Assembly (NCBI GenBank): GCA_007751255.1
Contig: CP036296.1
Location: 3,968,001 to 4,032,000, forward strand
Direction: 5' to 3'
Length of the DNA: 64,000 bases
Source of the DNA: Engelhardtia mirabilis
GTDB taxonomy: Bacteria > Planctomycetota > UBA1135 > GCA-002686595
Shown here: piece after piece, positions 10,117 through 19,371 of the stretch
How positions within the stretch are numbered: the stretch's first letter is position 1
How the letters are laid out: each line of letters opens with the position of its first letter
Program-made: the position numbers and the translations under genes
Notes under the pieces: model-generated
What the model was told of the DNA's origin: nothing
The model's database searches: none
The model's input: only the letters and a program-made list of their open reading frames with translations

Positions 10117-12594
10117 ATGTCCCTCTCGTCCCTCTCCATCGGCCCCATTCGTCGCCCATCATCGGCCGCCGCGCACAGGGTGCTCGGGCTCGCGATGGCT
10201 TCAACGGTCTTGATCGCGACGGCGAGCGTATCTGCCGCTGCGAGCCCTGCGGCTGCGCGCCCTGCCGCTGCGAGCCCTGCGGTCGTGCCGCAGACGGTCC
10301 AGGACCACGGCGCCGACCTGCGGGTCACGCCCTCGGACACGGGCAGCTACGTCGCCCGTGGCACGATGCCCCTCGGAAAGGGCTGGACCTGGACCGAGGA
10401 TTGCCCATTCGGCCTGCGTCGCGGCGGCAAGGTCTACCCCGCCCAATGGTCCCCGGTGGCCTGGGATCACAGCGGTTCGGTCGCCGTGGTCGAGTTGGCG
10501 GCCCTGGTCGACCCGGAGCCCACGCTCCCCGCCGATCCCGATCCGATCAAGTTCGACGTCGTGCAGAGCGACGTGCCCTTCGCCTTCGCCTACCCGCCCC
10601 TCGATCCGGCCCTCGTGGATCTGGCCCTCTCGTTCGGGAAGCTGAGGCTGCAGGTCGACGACGCACTGGGGAACATCTACGCCGCGCCGATCAGCCTGCC
10701 CCTCGACTCGCCCCACTCCGAGATCGAAGTTGCGGGCCGCGCGAAGGCCGTCTACCACACCACCGCCAACCTGCAACTGGTGAAGGCCGTGTCGCCCAAT
10801 CCCCTGGCGCAGATCGGCGGCCTGCAGGTGTGGATCACCCTGTACGCCGAGTCGAACGTGCTCGAGCTCGACCTGCGCTGGCACAACGCGACCATGGGTC
10901 ACCAGGGCGAGATGGCCCCCGATGTGCTATTCAAGAACGTCGAGCTCGCCATGCCCCTGGGCTGGCGCGCGACCAGCCGCTGGCCCCTGCCGACTTCCGG
11001 ACCGGTCTACGACCTCAACACCGCCGGTCGCACCAAGTCGGCGCTGCCGATCGTCGTCGCTGGCTCCACGCCCCACGTGCTGCGTCAACGCGGTAATCTC
11101 ACCTGGCGCTTCGTGGTGCACCCCCAGGGGGTCGACGATCAGGTGCAGGAGAACATCGACCGCGTGGGCTGGGGGGCCGTGCGTGGCGAGGTCGGGGGTT
11201 GGCAAGACCCCTTCGCCCGTTCTTGGCTCGCGCAGCGCACCCTGCTGCCCGACCTCTCGGTCTGGGAGAACTCGCTCAAGAGTGAGCTCGAGGGCGATCG
11301 CGCCGAGATCGAGTTCGCCTTCGCCAACGGCACGCCCTACCTCTACACCAGCGGCGGCGTCGGCCAGATGGGTCCGTTCCACAGCATCGGCGTCAAGTAC
11401 GGCGGGATGACTGGCGGCGCCGAGATCTACCAGACCCCCGGCGCCGACCTGATGTGGACGGCGGAGAACGACGGTCTGGTGGCCTTCGAGATGCTGCACC
11501 GCATGGTGCACGACCGCCAGTACGGTTGGTTCTTCGATACGGAAGGCAACCTGGTCAAGTCCTTCGACCTGGTGGATTCGAACGGCGCCCTGCCGGTCAA
11601 CGTCTTCAACAACGAGTTCCTGGACGTGGCTAACCTTGGCGCGCTCGGCTTCGAGACCGTGCCGGACGTGTACGCCAACGTGCAGCCTCGGCCGACCTAC
11701 GAGGACTCGCTGCTCGGGACCGATCCCTACAACGGATTGGAGCAGTACGACGCCCAGCACGGCGCGCGAGCGACCTACGCGTCGAAAGTGCTCGTGTGGG
11801 GCGCCAACGATCGCATGGCCCGGCAGGACCTGATCAACCAAGCTGCCCTGTGGCAGATGGAATTCCACGAGGGCCCCGGCGGTCGCCTGAAGACCCTCTA
11901 CAACTGGGCCAAGCAGAATCCCCACGTGGCCGGCGAGTTCGGCCGCGGCGAAGCCTGGATCCTCGACGCCATGAGCCACTGGTACGCGATCGCGGACACG
12001 GCCGATCGCGCGCGGATGGATCCCTGGTTCCAGATGGTGGTCAAGACCCTCGAGAAGCTGCGCACGCCGATGGGCATCTTCTACGGCAACCGCGACGGCA
12101 AGATCACCAACTACTACCAGTTCCAGAACAAGTACGCGATCATCCAGTGGTACGAGCACGAGATCCTGATGCACACCCTGGCCTGCGTGCTGGAGTCGTG
12201 GGCAGCGGACGTGGCGACGCAGAACAAGCTCGCGATGTGGTTGGTCGAGGGAGTCCTGGCGTGCAATGACGTGGGTTGGAAGCCCGGCTCGGTCGGCACC
12301 TACGACCAGCAGGCCGTGGCTTGGATGGATCCCTCCCTGCCCGCCTTCGCCAACCTGGCCCAGATACCCACTGACGGCGCCGGGGGGGGGCCCGACGCCG
12401 ACCAGATCGCCGGCCCGGTGGGCCTGGCGCTCCCCTATGCGCTGCCCCAGCAGGCGGTCCAGCTGTTCGGCATGGCCCAGGGATTGACGGGCGCCACGGA
12501 TCCCCTGCAGGGCTTCGAGTCGCTCTACACCTACTACTTGGGTGTCGAGAACCGTGCTCCGCTCTTGGCCTGGCTGCAGGTCATCTTGCACTGA
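10117..12594 (+). CDS. large secreted protein, paralogue of 12962-15328 (PcRGLX/YetA-like resemblance)
   Basis: This encodes 825 aa. The ATG at 10117 gives a signal peptide (VLGLAMASTVLIATASVSAAA) followed by an Ala/Pro linker. The N-terminal domain (YVARGTMPLGKGWTW, then PAQWSPVAWDHSGSVAVVEL) resembles the first domain of the exo-rhamnogalacturonan lyase family PcRGLX/YetA, in which a similar PFPKG and PAQ-W-DGSV pattern occurs; this is a weak motif-level match. The remainder has long conserved stretches shared with its neighbour, such as EFGRGEAWILDA and YEQQAVAW-like segments. A run of nine G at 12382-12390 lies in frame in a glycine run. A perfect terminator hairpin follows. A polysaccharide-degrading role is inference. 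Confidence 0.75.
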   Translation: MSLSSLSIGPIRRPSSAAAHRVLGLAMASTVLIATASVSAAASPAAARPAAASPAVVPQTVQDHGADLRVTPSDTGSYVARGTMPLGKGWTWTEDCPFGLRRGGKVYPAQWSPVAWDHSGSVAVVELAALVDPEPTLPADPDPIKFDVVQSDVPFAFAYPPLDPALVDLALSFGKLRLQVDDALGNIYAAPISLPLDSPHSEIEVAGRAKAVYHTTANLQLVKAVSPNPLAQIGGLQVWITLYAESNVLELDLRWHNATMGHQGEMAPDVLFKNVELAMPLGWRATSRWPLPTSGPVYDLNTAGRTKSALPIVVAGSTPHVLRQRGNLTWRFVVHPQGVDDQVQENIDRVGWGAVRGEVGGWQDPFARSWLAQRTLLPDLSVWENSLKSELEGDRAEIEFAFANGTPYLYTSGGVGQMGPFHSIGVKYGGMTGGAEIYQTPGADLMWTAENDGLVAFEMLHRMVHDRQYGWFFDTEGNLVKSFDLVDSNGALPVNVFNNEFLDVANLGALGFETVPDVYANVQPRPTYEDSLLGTDPYNGLEQYDAQHGARATYASKVLVWGANDRMARQDLINQAALWQMEFHEGPGGRLKTLYNWAKQNPHVAGEFGRGEAWILDAMSHWYAIADTADRARMDPWFQMVVKTLEKLRTPMGIFYGNRDGKITNYYQFQNKYAIIQWYEHEILMHTLACVLESWAADVATQNKLAMWLVEGVLACNDVGWKPGSVGTYDQQAVAWMDPSLPAFANLAQIPTDGAGGGPDADQIAGPVGLALPYALPQQAVQLFGMAQGLTGATDPLQGFESLYTYYLGVENRAPLLAWLQVILH
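12382..12390. repeat. G9 tract inside coding sequence
   Basis: Three consecutive GGG glycine codons form a nine-base G run within the 10117-12594 gene. The paralogue downstream encodes glycines at the equivalent place with GGC and GGT codons and has no such run, so the tract is not needed for the protein. It is a likely slippage site. Confidence 0.8.
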
Positions 12595-12961
12595 TCTCAG
12601 GTCCTCGCCGTCGGCGATCTCGACCGCGACGACGGGAGCGCTATTCGGTGGCCCAGAGCGAATGCTCTGGGCCACTTCTCGTTCGACGAGCGCTTTCGAA
12701 CAGAGGCGGGCCACGTGCTGAATTCAAGCCCTGAAGTCCAGCTCCCATGTCTGCTCGACGTTCGAGCTAAGCAAGGCCAACGTCGACAGCGCCCCCAGGG
12801 CCCCTCTCTCGCCCCCTGGTGTGTGCGAGATGGTTCAACCGTGTTCGACCTGAGAAACGGCCCAAACCTGATGGAACCTTCCCGCGTCTCATCCGACGCG
12901 TCCGGCGCGATGCCCCCCGTTGCGTGTCTGGACGTTGTCCCCCTCTCCCACCCCATCATCC
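12595..12961. other. spacer between the tandem paralogues
   Basis: These 367 bp hold the hairpin at 12648-12675 and the leader of the next gene. No protein-coding frame here has a recognisable composition or motif. The separation by a strong hairpin suggests the two paralogues are transcribed independently. Confidence 0.5.
12648..12675 (+). terminator. probable terminator, 12-bp perfect stem
   Basis: GTGGCCCAGAGC at 12648-12659 pairs perfectly with 12664-12675 around the 4-base loop GAAT, followed by TTCTCG. It lies 53 bp past the stop of the first paralogue. Confidence 0.75.
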
Positions 12962-15328
12962 ATGCTCCGTTCCTCCATCGTGAGCGCGGTCGTCGCTCTC
13001 GCGTTCGCTGCCTCGTTCAACGCAGCGCCCGCCGACGTCCAGCACTACGGTCCGACGCTGCGCGTGACGCCATCTGACGCTTCCACCTACGTGGCACGCG
13101 GGACGATGCCCCTGCCGCCGGGCACCACCTGGTCGTTCCACTGCCCCTTCGGACTCCGACGCAACGGCACGGTCTATCCGACCCAGTGGTGGCCCGTCGC
13201 CTTCCACCCCGACGGGAGTGCGTCGGTGGTAGAACTGGCCGCGACCGTGCCTGGAGAGCCGAGCTTGCCGGCCGATCCCGGGCTGGTCGACTTCGAGATC
13301 GTCACCAGCGACCCGCCTTTCGCCCTGACCACGCCCCAGCTCGACTCGGGCCTGGTGTCGCTGCTGACCAAGCCGGGCAAGCTGCGCCTGCGTGTGACCG
13401 ACTCACACGGCAACGAGTACACCGGCGATCTGAGCCAGTCGATCGTCTCGCCGGCCTCCGATCTGGAGGTCCTGGGGCGCGCCAAGCTGGTCTACATCAC
13501 CGACGAGCTGCTGACCCTGACCAAGGGTGCTCCGGGCGCCTTGCCCTACCTGGGCGGGTTTCGGGCTTGGTTCACGGCCTACGACCAGGGTCGCGTGGTG
13601 GAGCTGGATCTGCGCTGGCACAACGCGGTCCTCAATCCGTTCGGACCGATGATCCCCGACGTGGTCTTCGAGAAGGTCGAGCTGCTCCTGCCGCCCGACT
13701 GGACTGCGACGCCCCGCTGGCCGATGCCGACCTCGGGCCCGGCCACCAACGCCAACGTCGACGGCAGTTCGACCAAGGTCTTCCCGATCATCGCCGACGG
13801 GCCGACCCCCCACCTGCTGCGCCAGCGCGGCAACTTGACCTGGCGCCTGGTTCTGAGCCGGGCCGGTGACGGCGGCGAGCGAGACGACGCGATCGATCGG
13901 CGCGGCTGGGGCACCGTCCAGGGTGGACCGAAGGGTTGGAGCGACCCGGCAACCTCGAACTGGCTGCCCTCCCACGTGCCGGTCCCGGACCTGTCGCCCT
14001 GGGAGCCGTCGATCACCAACGAGCTGCGCGGGGATCGCAACCAGATCGAGTTCGCCTTCGCCAACGGCACGCCCTACTACTACGCCGGTGGCCTGGGTGC
14101 GCTTGGGCCGTACCACACCTATGGGGTGACCTACGGGGGCATGACCAGCGGCTCGGAGATCTACCAGGTCGCCGGAACCGACCTGGTCTGGAGCGGTGAG
14201 AACGATGGCCTGGTCGCCGAGGAGATGCGTCACCGGATGGTGCTCGATCGCCAGTTCGGCTGGTTCTACGACCCCTTCGGAAACCTGGTCGACGCCTTCA
14301 TGCTGGAGCAGCCGGACGGATCCCTCCCGGTCAACGTCTTCAACAACGACTTCATCAACATCGCGAACCAGGGCGACCTCGGCTTCAGTGAAGCGGAGGA
14401 CGTCTACGCCGACGTTCTGCCGAGACCGACCTACGAGACGGTCGTGCTCGGGACCAATCCCTACGACGGCCTCGAGCAGCACGACTCCCAGCACGCGACC
14501 CGGGCGATGTACCCGATGAAGACGCTGGTCTGGGCCGCCAACGACCGCATGGCGCGCCACGATCTGTTGGCCCAGGCCTCCCTGTGGCACATGCAGATGC
14601 ACGATGGCCCGGGTGGACGCCTGGCGGCTCTCAACCAATGGGGCAAGGAACATCCCCACGCAGGTGGCGAGTTCGGCCGCGGCGAAGCGTGGATCCTGGA
14701 CGCGGTTGCAACCTGGTACGCCCTCGAGTGGCCCGGCAAGCGCGAGAAGCTCGACGACTGGATGTCCATGGCGGTCGAGACCCTGTTGGAGCTCAAGACG
14801 CCCCTCGACGTCTTCTACGGCAATCGTGAGGGCAAGATCACGGAGTACTACGAGTTCAACAAGCAGTACGCGATCATCCAGTGGTTCGAGCACTCGATCG
14901 CCATCAGCACGATCGCATCGGTGCGCGAGAGTTGGGCCCACGACCCCACCACGAAGGCGGCCCTCGAGGACCTGATCGTCAAGGGCGCCTTGGCCATCTG
15001 GCGCACGGGTTCGAAGCCCGGGACCAGCGGTCCCTACGAGCAGCAGGCCGTGGCCTGGATCGACCCCGACCTTCCGGCCTTCACTACGCCCCAGGAGATC
15101 CCCAGCGACGGCACCGGCGGTGGCCCGGACAACGACCAGGTCGCCGGCCCCTTGGGCTTCGCAGCCCGCTATGCCACCGGTGCCCAGGCCATGGAGGTGC
15201 TCGAGTACGCCTCGACGCTGATGGGCTCCGGCGATCCCTTGGGCGCACTGGAGAACCTGACCACCTACTACCTCAACCTGGAGAACCGGGCGCCCCTGGT
15301 GGCCTGGCTGCAGTTGATGCAGAAGTGA
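12962..15328 (+). CDS. large secreted protein, paralogue of 10117-12594 (PcRGLX/YetA-like resemblance)
   Basis: This encodes 788 aa. The ATG at 12962 opens a clear signal peptide (MLRSSIVSAVVALAFAAS). It is collinear with the upstream paralogue across its whole length, sharing VARGTMPL, the PDV-FEKVEL segment, QIEFAFANGTPY, EFGRGEAWILDAV and the tail YYLNLENRAPLVAWLQ. The N-terminal domain again resembles the first domain of PcRGLX/YetA-type rhamnogalacturonan lyases at motif level only. The pair is best explained by tandem duplication followed by divergence. The protein is exported and probably acts on a carbohydrate or peptide polymer, but no catalytic residues can be named. A 15-bp perfect hairpin follows the stop. 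Confidence 0.75.
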   Translation: MLRSSIVSAVVALAFAASFNAAPADVQHYGPTLRVTPSDASTYVARGTMPLPPGTTWSFHCPFGLRRNGTVYPTQWWPVAFHPDGSASVVELAATVPGEPSLPADPGLVDFEIVTSDPPFALTTPQLDSGLVSLLTKPGKLRLRVTDSHGNEYTGDLSQSIVSPASDLEVLGRAKLVYITDELLTLTKGAPGALPYLGGFRAWFTAYDQGRVVELDLRWHNAVLNPFGPMIPDVVFEKVELLLPPDWTATPRWPMPTSGPATNANVDGSSTKVFPIIADGPTPHLLRQRGNLTWRLVLSRAGDGGERDDAIDRRGWGTVQGGPKGWSDPATSNWLPSHVPVPDLSPWEPSITNELRGDRNQIEFAFANGTPYYYAGGLGALGPYHTYGVTYGGMTSGSEIYQVAGTDLVWSGENDGLVAEEMRHRMVLDRQFGWFYDPFGNLVDAFMLEQPDGSLPVNVFNNDFINIANQGDLGFSEAEDVYADVLPRPTYETVVLGTNPYDGLEQHDSQHATRAMYPMKTLVWAANDRMARHDLLAQASLWHMQMHDGPGGRLAALNQWGKEHPHAGGEFGRGEAWILDAVATWYALEWPGKREKLDDWMSMAVETLLELKTPLDVFYGNREGKITEYYEFNKQYAIIQWFEHSIAISTIASVRESWAHDPTTKAALEDLIVKGALAIWRTGSKPGTSGPYEQQAVAWIDPDLPAFTTPQEIPSDGTGGGPDNDQVAGPLGFAARYATGAQAMEVLEYASTLMGSGDPLGALENLTTYYLNLENRAPLVAWLQLMQK

Positions 15329-15395
15329 GCCGGCCCGCCGCCCGCGCGGGCGACCAGGGCGAGCCCCGTGGCTCGGGTCTGCCGAGCTGAGATCC

Positions 15396-15430
15396 CGGAG
15401 CGCTCCACCGGTCCACGGTGGAGCGCTCCG
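15396..15430 (+). terminator. probable terminator, 15-bp perfect stem
   Basis: Positions 15396-15410 pair without mismatch with 15416-15430 around a 5-base loop (GTCCA). It lies 67 bp downstream of the 15328 stop and upstream of tRNA-Cys. There is no U-run after it. Confidence 0.7.
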
Positions 15431-15522
15431 TCGCTGGCGGGCGAGCGATCCCGCTCCCGGCCGGCTTCCTGGGGGCTGGAGGGCACTCCCGCCCCGCGCT
15501 ACACTCTCCCGCCTGCACGGAC

Positions 15523-15596
15523 GGCGGCATAGCCAAGTGGTAAGGCAATGGATTGCAAATCCATCACCCCCGGTTCGATTCCGGGTGCCGCCTCCA
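15523..15596 (+). tRNA. tRNA-Cys (GCA)
   Basis: The cloverleaf has a 7-bp acceptor (GGCGGCA with TGCCGCC at 15586-15592), the anticodon stem ATGGA/TCCAT, anticodon GCA at 15555-15557 and a TTCGATT T-loop. The discriminator is T at 15593, as expected for tRNA-Cys, and CCA is encoded at 15594-15596. Confidence 0.95.
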
Positions 15597-15716
15597 ACAT
15601 CGTCCGAGGGCCGCGCCGACCCGCCCCATCTGGAGCTGGGCGCACGAGGCACAGACGGATCCCCTAGACTCCACCGCCTGGACTCCGACGTCGGCGCACG
15701 CGCTGGCCGGGCCCAC

Positions 15717-15800
15717 GGGGTAGTGGCGAAATCGGTAGACGCAGCGGCCTTAAAAGCCGCAGTCCCCTGGGACGTGTGGGTTCGAGTCCCACCTACCCCA
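15717..15800 (+). tRNA. tRNA-Leu (TAA)
   Basis: This is a class II tRNA. The acceptor GGGGTAG pairs with CTACCCC at 15793-15799 and the discriminator is A at 15800. The anticodon stem GCGGC/GCCGC holds anticodon TAA at 15751-15753, followed by a long variable arm (GTCCCCTGGGAC) and a canonical T-arm. CCA is not encoded. Confidence 0.95.
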
Positions 15801-15903
15801 CTCCGGTTCAGCCAGCGTCCGGGTCGATCGACGACTGATTGGCTCGAGGACTGATTGGCTCTTGTACCGAGTCACTATTGGACCGGGTCGGTCGAGCGCG
15901 ACG

Positions 15904-17550
15904 TCAGTCGAGGGCGACGACGACTTCGAGGTCGCCGTCCAGGGGCAGGTCGAGTTCGCGCTCGATCGGTTCACGACCTTCGAGCTCGACCACGAGGCGC
16001 GTCGCGGCGGGGTCGATCGGAGTCCAGGAGCGCGCCGGTCGACCGGGTTGCGGCAGACCCTCGCGCTCGGCGCTCGACTGGTCGTAGAAGCTCAGGCGCC
16101 TCCAGCCGCCCGGCTCCAAGACTTCGACAGCGCCGCGCGGTTCCCAGCCTTCCCTGGGAGGCTCCAGGGTCAACACCAGGCGCTGCCCGGACCAGACCGG
16201 TAGCTCGAGGCGACGCGCATCCCCCGCTCGCAACTCGAACTCCAGCTCGACCGGCGCGAAGGGCAGGGACAGGGTCGGATGGCGCGGGTCGCGATCGCCG
16301 ACCGCCTCCAGGCGTAGGCGCCATCGACCGGGCTCCAGCGGACCGATCCAGCCCTCGGCGTCAGGCGCGACTTCGAGCGGATGCTGTGCGCCACCGTCCT
16401 CCAGTCGCCACAGGCTCGTGCTCGCGGCCAGGGCCCCCCCGCCCGGCGCGATCGCGACGGCGAGCAAGCGCGCCACACCCGGCAGGCCCAGGGCCCGCAT
16501 CTCGACCCGCACCACTCCCGTCGGCTCGTCGCCCAGATCCACCTGCGACGCCACACGCAGGCCGCCTGCCCCCTGGGCCTCCAGCTCCAAACGCGCCGCG
16601 GCCGGCACCAGCAGGGTGCGTTGACCGCGGGCGGAATCCAGCGGGCCACCGGTCTCGAAAGCCGAACCGTCGGGGCCGACGCCACGGACCCGCACCCGGC
16701 CCTCGCGCAGCGGCAGGCCGCCACCGTCCGTTGCGACCACCTCGACCAGCAGGGCGTCGATCGAGACGACCTCGCGCTGGCTCCGCTCGCGAGCGGAGAC
16801 GAGCGATGCAGGGTGTGACGTGATCCACAGGCGCGCCCACGACTCGTCGGCGCCCAGCCGAGCCTCGAGCAGGTGCTCGCCAGGTGTCAGGCCCGTCAGG
16901 TCGAAGCGTCCCAGGGGATCGGTGTGGGCGACGCGGACCTCGGCCTCGGCGGCGATCGCTTCCATCCCCGCCGTAGCGATCCCCGACGCGTCTCCCTCCA
17001 GGGCGACCAGCCGCGCCCGCAGCTCGACGCCCGAGACCGGGGTCCCGTCCGGCAGCAACAACTGACCCAGGATGGACGCCTCCGAGGACAGCACCAACTC
17101 GTCGAGCCAGGCGCTCTCGGTCGGAGCCGGCCGCCAGTGGACCGCGCCCTCGTCGGCGATCACGATCACGGCGTCGCGACCCAGGGCCTGGCGCGCGGGC
17201 CGTAGCAGCAGCAGTCCGCCGGAGTCGGTTCGCGCACGGGCCAGGATGCGTCCGCCAGGACCGGCGACAACAGCCGACGCGCCCGCGACCGGACGACCCA
17301 GGGAGTCGAGCACCCGCGCTGCGAGGGCCACGTTGGCGCTGGGCGGCGATTCGTCAGCGGGGGTCGGCCCGTGGTCCTCGGGCTCGACCTCAGGACTCGA
17401 GCCGAATGCGGGCTCCGGCGCCGGGTCAGCCGACTTGGGCGGCAACCACAGGCCCCAGGCCAACAATGCTGCGCCCGCTGCCAAACCCGCGCTGGCCACC
17501 AGTCGCAGTCCGCCCGCCGGTCCGCGGGCGCCGGACCTCCTGGCCTTCAC
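15904..17550 (-). CDS. membrane-anchored protein with carboxypeptidase-regulatory-like repeats
   Basis: This encodes 548 aa. I choose the GTG at 17548-17550 because it overlaps the stop of the preceding small gene (GTGA) and starts directly before an N-terminal hydrophobic helix (LVASAGLAAGAALLAWGLWL). After a proline/glutamate-rich spacer come beta-sandwich segments of the carboxypeptidase-regulatory-like type: VLDSLGRPVAGASAVVAG, LLLPDGTPVSGVELRA, then FDLTGLTPGEHLL. The C-terminal half is more divergent and beta-rich. No enzyme motif is seen, so it is probably an extracytoplasmic adhesion or envelope protein held by its N-terminal helix. It follows the 107-aa membrane protein by translational coupling. 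Confidence 0.7.
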   Translation of the reverse strand: MKARRSGARGPAGGLRLVASAGLAAGAALLAWGLWLPPKSADPAPEPAFGSSPEVEPEDHGPTPADESPPSANVALAARVLDSLGRPVAGASAVVAGPGGRILARARTDSGGLLLLRPARQALGRDAVIVIADEGAVHWRPAPTESAWLDELVLSSEASILGQLLLPDGTPVSGVELRARLVALEGDASGIATAGMEAIAAEAEVRVAHTDPLGRFDLTGLTPGEHLLEARLGADESWARLWITSHPASLVSARERSQREVVSIDALLVEVVATDGGGLPLREGRVRVRGVGPDGSAFETGGPLDSARGQRTLLVPAAARLELEAQGAGGLRVASQVDLGDEPTGVVRVEMRALGLPGVARLLAVAIAPGGGALAASTSLWRLEDGGAQHPLEVAPDAEGWIGPLEPGRWRLRLEAVGDRDPRHPTLSLPFAPVELEFELRAGDARRLELPVWSGQRLVLTLEPPREGWEPRGAVEVLEPGGWRRLSFYDQSSAEREGLPQPGRPARSWTPIDPAATRLVVELEGREPIERELDLPLDGDLEVVVALD

Positions 17551-17870
17551 GATCGGATCGACCGGGTCCCCTCGAGACTCACGACGGCGCCACCCTGATC
17601 GAACCCGACGACCGGATCGATCGAGGGACCCGGCCCGATCGAGGCTCCATCTCGATCTTCGTCCGCCGTCGCCCGGCGACGAAGGCCTCCGTGCTGAATC
17701 TCGCCGTCGGCATCGCTCTCCTCGGTGGCCTCCAATCCCCGGTAGTCGCCCGAGCCGATGTCGCGCTTGGCTGAATCCAGGATCAACCACAGCCCCACCG
17801 TCGCCGCGATCATCAGCGACAACAGGACCAGCAAGATGATCAGGTTCTTCCCGCGCCGCCCCAGTGCCAA
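17547..17870 (-). CDS. small single-span membrane protein
   Basis: This encodes 107 aa. A basic start (MALGRRGKNL) leads into one strong transmembrane helix (IILLVLLSLMIAATVGLWLI), followed by a hydrophilic, acidic and arginine-rich tail with no recognised domain. Its stop overlaps the GTG of the 548-aa protein by 4 bp, so the two products are likely made together and may interact. Eighteen base pairs separate its start from the stop of the citrate synthase gene upstream, so all three could share a transcript. Confidence 0.65.
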   Translation of the reverse strand: MALGRRGKNLIILLVLLSLMIAATVGLWLILDSAKRDIGSGDYRGLEATEESDADGEIQHGGLRRRATADEDRDGASIGPGPSIDPVVGFDQGGAVVSLEGTRSIRS

Positions 17871-17888
17871 GTGCGAACTCCTCGGGCC

Positions 17889-19028
17889 TCAGCCCCGCTC
17901 GCCGATCGGCACGTAGGGTCGCTCGGCGACACCCACGTAGACCTGGCCGGGACGGTAGAGCTTGTTGTCCTGCATCTGCTCGTGCAGGTGCGCCATCCAG
18001 CCCGCCGTGCGCGCGATGGCGAAGATCGGCGTGAACTGGTCCGTGGGGATGCCGAGCTTCGAGTAGACGATACCGCTGAAGAAATCGACGTTGGGGTGGA
18101 TGCCCTTGTCGCCCAAGCGATCCACGACGACTTGCTCGAGCTTGAGCGCCACGTCGTAGATCGGAGTGCTGCCGAGCTCGTCGAAGAGCTTGACTGCGAG
18201 ACTCTGCAGGGCGTGGCTGCGGGGATCCTTGACCGAGTAGACCCGGTGCCCGAAGCCCATGATCTTGCCCTTGTTCGCGAACTGGTCCTGGGCCCAGGCG
18301 TCGACGGCTTCGACCGAACCGATCGACTGAAGCGAAGCCAGGACGCGTTCGTTGGCGCCCCCGTGGAGCGGACCCGAGAGGGCCCCTACACCGCCGCAGA
18401 TCGAGGCGTAGGGATCAGCCTGGGTGCCATAAACCACGCGCGCGGCGAAGGTCGACGCGTTCATCGTGTGGTCGGCGTGCAGCACCAGGGCGCAGTCCAA
18501 GATGCGCTCGGCGATCTTGCTGGGACGGTCGCCGGTCAACTGCAGCAGGAAGTTCCCGGCGGTCGACAGGGTCGGATCCGGCGAGATCGGATCCTGACCG
18601 CGGCGGAAGCGCTCGTGCGTCGCGACGATCGAGGGCACCGCCGAGAGCAGCCGCAACCAAGCGCCGCGGAAGGCGGCCTCGTCCCCGAAGGGCACCCGGG
18701 GCTCGCAGGCTCCGAGCGCGGCGACCGCTGCCTGAAGGACCGCCATCGGATGGGCGTCCTTCGGCATGTCGTGCAGCATCGAAACGAGCGGCGACGGCAG
18801 CTCGCGGTGCTGACCCAGCTCCTTGCGGAAGCTCTCGAGTTGCGCGGCGGTCGGCAACTCCCCCTCCATCAGCAACCAGGCGGTCTCCTCGAAGGTGCTC
18901 TCGACGGCGAGCTCTTCGATCCGGTATCCGCGGTACTGCAGGATGCCGGCAGCGCCGTCGATGTAGCTGATCGCCGACTCAGCCGCGGGAACGCCAGCGA
19001 GTCCGGGAACGAGTTCTTTCTGTGCCAC
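17889..19028 (-). CDS. gltA: citrate synthase
   Basis: Citrate synthase condenses oxaloacetate and acetyl-CoA to citrate, the entry step of the TCA cycle. The protein is 379 aa when started at the GTG at 19026-19028, giving the usual N-terminus of the shorter bacterial type (VPGLAGVPAAESAISYIDG). Upstream residues in frame look non-coding. The catalytic triad is in place: His 222 in GPLHGGANE, His 261 in GFGHRVY and Asp 315 in NVDFFSG. The substrate-binding stretch LHADHTMNAS is also intact. I see no Shine-Dalgarno sequence. Malate dehydrogenase, the preceding TCA enzyme, is encoded at 53889-54881 in this window. Confidence 0.95.
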   Translation of the reverse strand: MAQKELVPGLAGVPAAESAISYIDGAAGILQYRGYRIEELAVESTFEETAWLLMEGELPTAAQLESFRKELGQHRELPSPLVSMLHDMPKDAHPMAVLQAAVAALGACEPRVPFGDEAAFRGAWLRLLSAVPSIVATHERFRRGQDPISPDPTLSTAGNFLLQLTGDRPSKIAERILDCALVLHADHTMNASTFAARVVYGTQADPYASICGGVGALSGPLHGGANERVLASLQSIGSVEAVDAWAQDQFANKGKIMGFGHRVYSVKDPRSHALQSLAVKLFDELGSTPIYDVALKLEQVVVDRLGDKGIHPNVDFFSGIVYSKLGIPTDQFTPIFAIARTAGWMAHLHEQMQDNKLYRPGQVYVGVAERPYVPIGERG

Positions 19029-19371
19029 TGTTCGAGAAGGGACGGTTGGGGAAGGTTTCGTTTCGGCGGGGAGGGCCGGCGCTCTGCCGAGGCACTCGCC
19101 GCTGCGGTTGGGTCGACGGGATCGGGGGCCGGTGTCGCCGCTGCAGGTGGGCCTGGAGCGGCCCGCCGCGACGCGGCCCTCGAGATTGGGCCTGAGATGG
19201 TACGCGCTGGAACCGGTCATTAGGCCGGGCTTGGCGCCGATCGAACCCCTCCGGTCACGGATCGGCTGCTCTGCAGCGGTCCGTCCCGGACTCAGGCCCG
19301 CGCCGGCGCCGACGCTGCGGAGAAACCCTCGAACAGCGCCGGAGACCGAGGGGCGACCGGGGCCAGGCGGG

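Noticed and set aside
10927-12714. A 595-codon minus-strand frame
   Set aside because: It is antisense to the first giant secreted paralogue, with no signal peptide or motif.
12597-12959. A 120-codon minus-strand frame between the tandem paralogues
   Set aside because: It covers the terminator hairpin and leader, has no ribosome binding site and no motif.
13403-15652. A 749-codon minus-strand frame
   Set aside because: It is antisense to the second giant secreted paralogue and also crosses tRNA-Cys. Composition is typical of shadow frames.
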